A stretch of DNA of 57,457 bases from positions 1-57,457 of the forward strand of contig CACYQD010000019.1 in assembly GCA_902776475.1 (NCBI GenBank). Reading direction: 5' to 3'. The notes under the pieces were generated by a model, which searched no databases, had not been told where the DNA came from, and saw only the letters and a list, made by a program, of their open reading frames with translations. Shown one piece after another: positions 50,944 to 57,457 of the stretch. The translations under genes were made by a program, and so were the position numbers. How positions within the stretch are numbered: position 1 is the first letter of the stretch; each line of letters opens with the position of its first letter. The stretch comes from an uncultured Prevotellaceae bacterium (GTDB taxonomy: Bacteria > Bacteroidota > Bacteroidia > Bacteroidales > Bacteroidaceae).

Positions 50944-53763
50944 ATGAAAAATGCGATTAAGAGAGAGCCATGCAAACTTATTTGCAGATGGCCGAGCGTG
51001 AGCATTTTATGCAACAAGCAAACCATCATCACCGCACTGCTCACCCTCGTAGCAACATTTGCTGTTGTGCCATCCACCTTTGCCGATGTTATCCGTGGGC
51101 GCGTGGTAGATTCAGAGACGAAGGAGGCACTGCCTCAAGCAACAATAAAGATGACTCAGAAATTTGGCGACAATGGCTATATGACAATGACAACAACAGC
51201 CGATTCGCTGGGTGTGTTTCATATTCGCGCTGAGGGGAAATGCAGCATAGAGGCATCCATGCTGGGCTACTACACGAAGAAGAAAACGGTGTTGGCCTTC
51301 GGCGACAGTGAGAAAGACACGCTCGACATCGGAACGATTGAGTTGAAGATGTCGCCTCAGATGTTGAAGATGGTGGAGGTGACGGGCCATGCACGGCGGT
51401 TCACGGTGCGGGGCGACACCATTGTCTTCCATCCCGAAGCATTCCACTTGCAGGAGGGTGCCCGCCTTGACGAACTTATCCGCCAGTTGCCGGGCGTAGA
51501 GGTGGACAGTCAGGGCAGGATGTCATGGAACGGCAAGCCCATTCGTCTGACGATGGATGGCGAAGGCATGTTGGGTGGCGACCAGTTGATGAAACAGTTG
51601 CCGGCCGAGGCGGTGCAGGACATCAAGGCTTACAACAAGGCTTCAGAGTTCAGTGAACGCACGGGCAAGGATGACGGCACAGAGGATATGGTGCTCGACC
51701 TGACCATCAAGCCAGGCTTCCTCGACCGCTGGTATGGCGATGTAATGGCAGGCTACCAGACGCCCAAATACTACGAGGGCGAAGTGTCGATGAACCGCCT
51801 GTCGAAGAACGACCCTGTGATGGTTTTTGCCAACGCCAACAACATCGACAAGACCATCCGCAAGAGCATGAACGGATGGAGCGGCAGTTGGGGCAGTGGC
51901 TATGGTCAGGAACAGGGCGCCGCCGGTGGTTATCAGCACAAGTGGAAGAAGAAGGAAGGCACACAGGAGATGAGAAGCCAATACACTTTCAGCGGCAACG
52001 TGGCTCATGATGACAAATGGGGCACTTCTTACGGAGAGAAAGAGAACTATCTGCCCAACACAGCCGCCACCCGCAGCACCAGCGAGACGTATCACCGCAG
52101 CCATGACCTAAACCCGACGCTGAATGCCGACATGCGCTGGGCTACCGATTCTTTAAACACCTTCACCCTCCGGGCGAGCGTGGAGCATAAGAAGAAGCGC
52201 TCACACAACAGACAAACCGAGGAACAGGAAAGTCAACGGATAGGCAACAGCACATCGGGAATGGAATCGGATGGCTTGTTGGACTCTTCGAGTGGTTACA
52301 TGCCCACTCTTTCGCAACTTGTAAGTTCCCGCCAAGAAGGTCACACGACCAAACTAAGCACCATGGCGATGTGGGAACATTACATCAAGGATGGCGGACT
52401 CAGCGGCAGCGTCTCATTGGACTACACAGAAGGAAAAACCAACCGCTGGACTGACCGAATAGTCACTTCACACATGGCATCGCTCGCCTCGTCGCAGTTG
52501 AGTCAGTCATCCACCTCACCCAACTCTGCGCTGTCCACCGAGGCTCAATTGCTTTTCTCCAACTGGCTCACCAAGAAATGGCTGGTGAAGGCGCAATACA
52601 TCTTCATGTATGGCCGAAACAGCAACGATTGTGACTTTTTGACTGATGGCGTGGCAGATGCCGCCAATTCCTACCGTGACCGCTCCACCAATCACTCACA
52701 TAGCGTGAGAATCGGCTCCACCTTCAATCTCGCACCCGTTCAAATCATGCCCAATGTCACCGCAAAATGGCTGCGCGAGAGTCAAGACTATCAGCGAGGC
52801 GCGCTCGACACCACCGCCGTGCGCCACAAGATTTTCCTCCAGCCAGACATCCGCGCCACATGGAAACTGAGCAAGACTGTAGGCTTTGAGCTGAACTACG
52901 GTTTCAGTACATCACAACCCGGAATTCTTCAGACCCTCGGCTACCGCGACCTCACCGACCCGCTTTTCATCACTGAGGGAAACCCTAGTCTGAAAGATAC
53001 GCGCAGCCATAACATCAAGTTTTCATACAACATGGTGCTCGCTCGTAGCCAGACCTCGCTCAGTGCCAGCGTCGAATACAAGGCGAACGTCCGCGACCTC
53101 GTGACGGCTCTCAGTTATAATCCCACAACCGCCGTCTATGTCAGCCGCCCTGAGAACGTCCGCGGCAGCCGCACATGGGAGTTCCGCCTCGACATGGACC
53201 AAGCGCTCGGTGAGTTGCTCAGACTCGAGAATGAGTTTCGTTTAAATGCCGGGCAGCACTACGGCTATTTGACCTTGCTGCCTACACAGACGGAGCGCAC
53301 GTTGAACAGGCAGAATAATCTTCATCCTAAGGACCGTCTCACTCTGTCTCTTGACTTGAACTGGCTCAAAGCCTCCGCATTTGCCAAAATCGAGGCCGAC
53401 CGCCTGCGTTTCTCAGCATCGCCCGAACAGAACACCACGCTTTGGAACAACGACTTCGGCATCAACTCCGAGGCCACTGTGGGAAAGTTTGTTTTTGAGA
53501 CAGACATCACGGAAATCACCCGCCGTGGTTATCCCGCTCAGTCGATGAACCGTAACATGCTCCTATGGAACGCAGGCGTCACGTGGAAAATCCTGAAGAA
53601 CAAGGCACGTCTGAAACTGGAGTTCGAGGACATCCTCAACAAGCAGGATGATTTCTGGAGTGAGCGTTCTGCCTACCAGCATTCCACCTCATGGCAGGAC
53701 TTCCGCCATCACTATGTCAATCTCAGTTTCACCTATCACTTGGATGCCAAGAAGAAGGACTAA
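50944..53763 (+). CDS. Outer-membrane beta-barrel protein with carboxypeptidase-like regulatory domain
   Basis: A 939-aa protein. An unusually long, cysteine-containing N-terminal stretch (MKNAIKREPCKLICRWPSVS, then a hydrophobic signal IITALLTLVATFAVVPSTFA) leads into a carboxypeptidase-like regulatory beta domain (VIRGRVVDSETKEALPQATI), a plug-like segment (LDELIRQLPGVEVDSQGRMS) and a long barrel ending in a FTYHLDAKKKD strand. It resembles TonB-receptor-like proteins of the outer membrane beta-barrel family without a classical TonB box. Its first 90 nt match the next gene at 87 positions. Substrate unknown. Confidence 0.82.
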   Translation: MKNAIKREPCKLICRWPSVSILCNKQTIITALLTLVATFAVVPSTFADVIRGRVVDSETKEALPQATIKMTQKFGDNGYMTMTTTADSLGVFHIRAEGKCSIEASMLGYYTKKKTVLAFGDSEKDTLDIGTIELKMSPQMLKMVEVTGHARRFTVRGDTIVFHPEAFHLQEGARLDELIRQLPGVEVDSQGRMSWNGKPIRLTMDGEGMLGGDQLMKQLPAEAVQDIKAYNKASEFSERTGKDDGTEDMVLDLTIKPGFLDRWYGDVMAGYQTPKYYEGEVSMNRLSKNDPVMVFANANNIDKTIRKSMNGWSGSWGSGYGQEQGAAGGYQHKWKKKEGTQEMRSQYTFSGNVAHDDKWGTSYGEKENYLPNTAATRSTSETYHRSHDLNPTLNADMRWATDSLNTFTLRASVEHKKKRSHNRQTEEQESQRIGNSTSGMESDGLLDSSSGYMPTLSQLVSSRQEGHTTKLSTMAMWEHYIKDGGLSGSVSLDYTEGKTNRWTDRIVTSHMASLASSQLSQSSTSPNSALSTEAQLLFSNWLTKKWLVKAQYIFMYGRNSNDCDFLTDGVADAANSYRDRSTNHSHSVRIGSTFNLAPVQIMPNVTAKWLRESQDYQRGALDTTAVRHKIFLQPDIRATWKLSKTVGFELNYGFSTSQPGILQTLGYRDLTDPLFITEGNPSLKDTRSHNIKFSYNMVLARSQTSLSASVEYKANVRDLVTALSYNPTTAVYVSRPENVRGSRTWEFRLDMDQALGELLRLENEFRLNAGQHYGYLTLLPTQTERTLNRQNNLHPKDRLTLSLDLNWLKASAFAKIEADRLRFSASPEQNTTLWNNDFGINSEATVGKFVFETDITEITRRGYPAQSMNRNMLLWNAGVTWKILKNKARLKLEFEDILNKQDDFWSERSAYQHSTSWQDFRHHYVNLSFTYHLDAKKKD

Positions 53764-53778
53764 ATATATTTATCGAAT

Positions 53779-55911
53779 ATGAAAAATGCGATTAAGAGAG
53801 AGCCATGCAAACTTGTTTGCAAATGGCCGAGCGTGAGCCTTTTATGCAACAAGCAAACCATCATCACCATCCTCCTCGCCATCGTCGCAATGGCAGGGAA
53901 TGCAAAAACTTACAAGACCATCAAGAACCCTGTGTCGGTGGCGTGTGTGCATGTGTCAAACGGCGAACTGAAAGCCCACGAAGTCATTTTTAGAGACACG
54001 GCGACCACCGTTCACTTCACGATGGAATACCCCAAAGGGCAGTATTTCCGTTTCGTCAAAGAGAGTTATCTGATGGACGAGGACGGCAACCGCTACCCCC
54101 TGCGGTCAGCAGAAGGTCTCGCCCTCGACACATGGGTGCAATCGCCAGAGAGCGGCGTGACCGACTTCACGATGCACTTCAAGCCGATGCCCAAGAAAGT
54201 GCAGGTCTTTGACTTCATCGAGGGAGATGTGCAAGGTGCCTTCATGCTCCTTGGCCTCCATGACAAGAAAGCCAAACTGAAATACCCTACCCTGCAAGAA
54301 CTGTCAGATGCCAACCCCTATACGATACCTGCAAACTGGTTCACCACCGACACCATCACAATCCGAGGTTGCATTGAAGGATACGATGCCGAGAAGTTTG
54401 GCTTCACCTCGATGGAGTGCCTTTATGAAGATGTGTTCGAGAAGGACGCTACGACATTGGTGTTCAATATCGCCCCCGATGGCACATTTGAAAAAAGGTT
54501 CCAGGCCAGTTACCCTATCCGTCAATGTTTCTTCGCCAGAGGATCGAAGGTCGGTTTTGATGAGATTCCTTTCTACGCCCATCCTGGCGAGACCATCGAG
54601 GTTACCGTGCGTCCTGACGAGCAAGGTCAGTATCAATGCATCTATGGCAGCGGCAGCAGCAAGGACGTGGAGCGTTGGCTGAAGTCTGATTTGAACATGA
54701 GCGACCTTGCATATCCCCTACACACGTTTAAGGGGAAGTTCAGCGAAGCCGATGAGATGGCAGAACGCACGTGGCGCAATATGTTATATTGTTTGCAAAG
54801 GGAAAATCGTCGCCGGCATTTCACTCCTCAAGAGATGCAGTTGGCTTTGGCCGACTTGCAGTTGAATTTTACATACGCCGTGATGGACTATGCCATGTAT
54901 CACGAGGATGATGTGAAGAAATATGAACAACGTGATGGCGGCTACCAACTGGTCATTTTAGATAGTCTGGAGAATAAAGAGATAGACAAGATAGAGAACT
55001 ACAAGGCACTGCACCGTATAGACTTCGACAATCCTTTGTTGCTGACATGTGACAAGTATCCCATCACGATCAACCGTATCCAGTTTGCCAGACCTGTCAG
55101 AAACCGCCAGTACGAAGGGATTCTCGATGAGAACGGAGGATATGTGAGTAGTTTTGACAACTCGAAAAAGATCCTTACCACTGGTATTTTGGCCTTGCGT
55201 GAACTGATGGGAACAGACCACGATGCCTTCATGGCGCAACTCTGCATCTATAAAGACATGCAGAGCAGTTTCAACAGTTGGCGCAGCAATGAGGACGCTC
55301 TACTGCACATCCTTGCCGACACCACCTTGACCGCTGAAGAACATGAAGAAGCAGAGGCCAGCTTGCAGCCGGTCAGCAAGATGATGCCTCTCTATCTTGG
55401 CAGATTCTCTGATTCCTATATCCACCAGAAGGCCGAGGCTTTCTACGCCGCAAAGATGGCACAAACGGAACTCTCTACACCTCTACCTACGGACAATCCT
55501 GCCGCCGACCTCATCCGCTCGCTCTGTGCGAAATATCCAGGCCGGTATCTCATCATCGATTTCTGGGGCATGGGTTGCGGTCCTTGCCGTGCCGCCATTC
55601 AGAACAGCAAGGCAAAACGTGCAGAGATGGGCAAGCGCGATGATGTGAAGTTTGTCTTTATCGCCGGGGAGCGCACAGCCAAGGGGAGTGATGAATACCA
55701 TCAATACGTCAATGAGTGGCTTGCCGATGAAGAAACCGTCTGCATCACCAATACCGATTTCTCCCGTATGCAGGAACTCTTCCGCTTCAATGGCATTCCC
55801 CACTACGAGACCATCACGCCCGACTGCCGACGCGTCCGCGACGACCTAAGTATCAGCGGCTACTACAACATCGACTACGAACTGCAAATGCTATTGGAAA
55901 AGCTGAAATAG
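53779..55911 (+). CDS. Exported TlpA-like thioredoxin protein
   Basis: A 710-aa protein sharing the MKNAIKREPCKLVCKWPSVS start with the preceding gene, followed by a signal helix (IITILLAIVAMAGNA). Residues 30-580 are mixed beta and helical regions without a recognised name. The C-terminal 130 residues are a thioredoxin fold: YLIIDFWGMGCGPCRAAI (CGPC active site) and FNGIPHYETITPD (cis-Pro loop). It is probably a periplasmic disulfide/thiol enzyme acting with the barrel protein 15 nt upstream. The large N-terminal part may bind a substrate. The gene is followed by a terminator. Confidence 0.8.
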   Translation: MKNAIKREPCKLVCKWPSVSLLCNKQTIITILLAIVAMAGNAKTYKTIKNPVSVACVHVSNGELKAHEVIFRDTATTVHFTMEYPKGQYFRFVKESYLMDEDGNRYPLRSAEGLALDTWVQSPESGVTDFTMHFKPMPKKVQVFDFIEGDVQGAFMLLGLHDKKAKLKYPTLQELSDANPYTIPANWFTTDTITIRGCIEGYDAEKFGFTSMECLYEDVFEKDATTLVFNIAPDGTFEKRFQASYPIRQCFFARGSKVGFDEIPFYAHPGETIEVTVRPDEQGQYQCIYGSGSSKDVERWLKSDLNMSDLAYPLHTFKGKFSEADEMAERTWRNMLYCLQRENRRRHFTPQEMQLALADLQLNFTYAVMDYAMYHEDDVKKYEQRDGGYQLVILDSLENKEIDKIENYKALHRIDFDNPLLLTCDKYPITINRIQFARPVRNRQYEGILDENGGYVSSFDNSKKILTTGILALRELMGTDHDAFMAQLCIYKDMQSSFNSWRSNEDALLHILADTTLTAEEHEEAEASLQPVSKMMPLYLGRFSDSYIHQKAEAFYAAKMAQTELSTPLPTDNPAADLIRSLCAKYPGRYLIIDFWGMGCGPCRAAIQNSKAKRAEMGKRDDVKFVFIAGERTAKGSDEYHQYVNEWLADEETVCITNTDFSRMQELFRFNGIPHYETITPDCRRVRDDLSISGYYNIDYELQMLLEKLK

Positions 55912-55955
55912 AACGAAAAGAATATAATCAAGAAAAACATCATCACCTGTTTGAA

Positions 55956-55970
55956 GGGATTAGTAATCCC
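55956..55970. other. Inverted repeat upstream of the terminator
   Basis: GGGATTAGTAATCCC is a perfect odd palindrome just before the terminator. It may be a protein-binding site or part of a nested structure. Confidence 0.3.
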
Positions 55971-55985
55971 CGTGCTCGTCCTCAT

Positions 55986-56025
55986 ACTTCCCTTCTCCCC
56001 TTGGAGAGGGGAAGTTGTTTTTTTT
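55986..56025 (+). terminator. Intrinsic terminator after the TlpA-like gene
   Basis: ACTTCCCTTCTCC pairs with GGAGAGGGGAAGT through a CCTT loop, 13 positions with one G-T wobble, followed within two bases by eight T residues. Confidence 0.85.
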
Positions 56026-56049
56026 ATTGTCTATGCAATGTTTGGATGT

Positions 56050-56069
56050 ATTTACTCGTATAAGTAAAT
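56050..56069. promoter_or_regulatory. Inverted repeat upstream of the ECF sigma gene
   Basis: ATTTACT-CGTATA-AGTAAAT is a perfect 7-bp inverted repeat ending 18 nt before the ATG. Its position suits an operator or an autoregulated site. No TAnnTTTG box is evident, consistent with a promoter read by an alternative sigma. Confidence 0.45.
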
Positions 56070-56087
56070 AGAAGACCGTAAGAATTC

Positions 56088-56645
56088 ATGACAGAGGCAG
56101 AACAAGAACTGATAGAAGGACTACGAAGGCAAGACCCCAAAGCGCAGTGGCTGACGCTACAACGCTATGGCAAAGGCATCTTCGCCCAGGTGGCGAGACT
56201 GGTGCCAGGCAAGGAAGATGCCGAGGAGGTGTATCAAGATGTCTTTGTCAAGGCGTTTGCCCACATCGGGCAGTATGACGAGTCGCGGTCTTCACTACGG
56301 ACATGGCTCACACACATCGCCTATCATGCTGCAGTCGACAGGCTGAGGCATCAACGGCAACCAGTGGTCTATTTCGAAGACGGCGAGGGCAAGGCCGAGG
56401 TGTTGTCCGATCAGGAGGTAGACGACACTTTGGGACATCCCAATGAAGAAATGGTGCTGTTGATACGCGCAGCCCTCAAGTACCTGCCGCCAGAGGAACG
56501 AGCCATCATCACCATGTTCTACTATGAGGAGATGAGTTTGAAGGAGATCGCCTACATCACCGAGAGCATCCCCACTACCGTCGCCTCGAAACTGAGCAGA
56601 ACAAGAAAGAAACTATGCAGAATCATCAAAATGCTACAATCATGA
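56088..56645 (+). CDS. ECF RNA polymerase sigma factor
   Basis: A 185-aa sigma-70 region 2/4 protein. Region 2 includes EDAEEVYQDVFVKAFAHIGQ and LRTWLTHIAYHAAVDRLR; region 4 includes LPPEERAIITMFYYEEMSLK and TTVASKLSRTRKKLCRI. Length and motifs are normal. Its stop overlaps the start of the following membrane-protein gene (ATGA), the usual sign of a sigma/anti-sigma pair. Base composition is ordinary, unlike that of the other sigma gene in the window. Confidence 0.92.
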   Translation: MTEAEQELIEGLRRQDPKAQWLTLQRYGKGIFAQVARLVPGKEDAEEVYQDVFVKAFAHIGQYDESRSSLRTWLTHIAYHAAVDRLRHQRQPVVYFEDGEGKAEVLSDQEVDDTLGHPNEEMVLLIRAALKYLPPEERAIITMFYYEEMSLKEIAYITESIPTTVASKLSRTRKKLCRIIKMLQS

Positions 56646-57439
56646 ACAAGGACTATCATTCGTTACAACAGGATGAAAACCTGCGCGAGGCACTCAGACA
56701 GGAAGAGGCGGCGCTGCCGCAGATGCCTGCCGACCTGAACGACCGTCTGATGAAGCGTCTGCACCATGAGAAGCGGCAACGCCATTACAGGGTATGGCCG
56801 TGGGTGGCTGCCGCCTGTGTGGCTGCCGTGATGGTCGTGTGGCTGCTGCCGCCAAAAGAGAAAGGCAGCGAAGCAATGACCGGTTCTGGAGAATTGGCTG
56901 TACAAACCAATTCACCTACTATCGAACAGGGCGTTAACATTGACCTGCAAGAGACAAAGGATATAGCATCCCCAATAATGGCCCAGGACCAGCGGATTGC
57001 AAATCCAAAAATTCGTGACCGTCGAATTGCAAATTCGACTGAGCGGAAGGAGGTTGCAAATCCGACTGAGCGGATTACAAATCCTGATACTCGCAACCGT
57101 CGAATTGCAAATTCAACGGAGCGGACGGAACAGAATAAGCACAGTGAAACGGCACAAAAGGCTGAGGTGTTGTTTGCGCAAGAAAAGCCAGCTGAACAGC
57201 ACAAGGAAGTGGTGGCCTGTGAAGAAAAGTCAACTACAGACTTGCCTCGCTCACAAGCGAAACCTCAACAAGTAGTACTCACCGAGCGCGACATCCCCAT
57301 CAGCCGCCCAGAGAACTATCGCTATACACCCGAGGAAATCGCCCTGATGCGACGACAAGCCAATGAAGCCTACGTGAAGTGGATGGAACTGGAATTGGAA
57401 ATCATGAAATATCAATATGAACAAGTTGCAAAACAATAA
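56642..57439 (+). CDS. Probable membrane anti-sigma or regulatory partner
   Basis: 265 aa from the ATG at 56642, coupled to the sigma gene by a 4-nt overlap. About 55 charged cytoplasmic residues are followed by one membrane helix (VWPWVAAACVAAVMVVWLLP), then a low-complexity periplasmic part with imperfect repeats of RIANSTER/VANPTER type (residues 115-165) and a helical C-terminus (EEIALMRRQANEAYVKW). No zinc anti-sigma motif (HxxxCxxC) was seen. The position makes an anti-sigma role likely, but the sequence alone does not prove it. Confidence 0.6.
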   Translation: MNKDYHSLQQDENLREALRQEEAALPQMPADLNDRLMKRLHHEKRQRHYRVWPWVAAACVAAVMVVWLLPPKEKGSEAMTGSGELAVQTNSPTIEQGVNIDLQETKDIASPIMAQDQRIANPKIRDRRIANSTERKEVANPTERITNPDTRNRRIANSTERTEQNKHSETAQKAEVLFAQEKPAEQHKEVVACEEKSTTDLPRSQAKPQQVVLTERDIPISRPENYRYTPEEIALMRRQANEAYVKWMELELEIMKYQYEQVAKQ

Positions 57440-57452
57440 AAACATCATCAAT

Positions 57453-57457
57453 ATGAA
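57453..57457 (+). CDS. Possible start of next gene (partial)
   Basis: An ATGAA appears at the right edge 13 nt after the preceding stop, on the same strand, with the spacing of an operon. Only two codons are visible. Confidence 0.25.

Noticed and set aside
1-57457. tRNA, rRNA, integrase, transposase or attachment sites
   Set aside because: None was recognised by eye on either strand, so there is no direct evidence of an integrated island despite the unusual genes at 35-46 kb.

Overview
The window looks like a piece of a Bacteroidales chromosome, most likely Prevotella or a close relative. Supporting signs are near-balanced GC content, repeated promoters of the Bacteroidetes type (TTTG, about 19-20 bp, TAnnTTTG), a TonB-dependent receptor, an outer-membrane barrel with a carboxypeptidase-like regulatory domain, Omp28-like and choice-of-anchor proteins with type IX-like tails, a GH43/esterase pair, and an AraC regulator fused to a TPR sensor. 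No rRNA, tRNA, CRISPR array, transposase or integrase was recognised. All family calls come from reading motifs; no database search was possible.

Layout. 1-2490: end of an alpha/beta hydrolase, a GH13 lipoprotein with a LacI-type operator upstream, and a small operon with a HAD-like protein. 2.8-4.9 kb: a radical SAM protein overlapping a DNA-metabolism partner gene. 5.0-6.8 kb: a hypothetical protein, then a free-standing reverse transcriptase directly preceded by a compact leader closed by an 11-bp perfect inverted repeat. 6.9-15.4 kb: a TPR/AraC regulator divergent from three exported proteins (M6 protease, 1117-aa choice-of-anchor protein, Omp28-like protein). 15.5-25 kb: AlkZ-related protein, STAS protein, a SpoIIE phosphatase/anti-sigma kinase, a C-A-T-R non-ribosomal peptide synthetase and a porin. 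25.2-31.3 kb: a minus-strand TonB receptor operon with an M28 peptidase, then an SH3 protein and a lipoprotein. 31.5-35.7 kb: queuosine-precursor transporter, MsrA, a glutathione peroxidase-nitroreductase fusion, a DMT transporter and a secreted protein.

35.7-46.5 kb is the most unusual part. It holds a NADAR-like protein, a sigma factor gene almost devoid of cytosine on its coding strand with two matching operators around its promoter, an ADP-ribosylglycohydrolase, a Nudix/NrtR-like regulator, and a run of overlapping genes (MDR dehydrogenase, AsnB-type amidotransferase, methyltransferase, A-T-R synthetase, NadR) that looks like a small biosynthetic cluster next to NAD/ADP-ribose enzymes. 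47.2-50.6 kb: a xylan/arabinan-type esterase and GH43 pair. 50.9-55.9 kb: an outer-membrane barrel and a thioredoxin-like protein that share nearly identical first 90 nt. 56-57.4 kb: an ECF sigma factor and its coupled membrane partner.

A dispersed intergenic repeat built on 8-bp GGAGTTTG/A units occurs five times, at both synthetase regions. The strongest candidates for something undescribed are the cytosine-free sigma factor with its dual operator, the reverse transcriptase with its structured leader, and the A-T-R/AsnB/NadR cluster.
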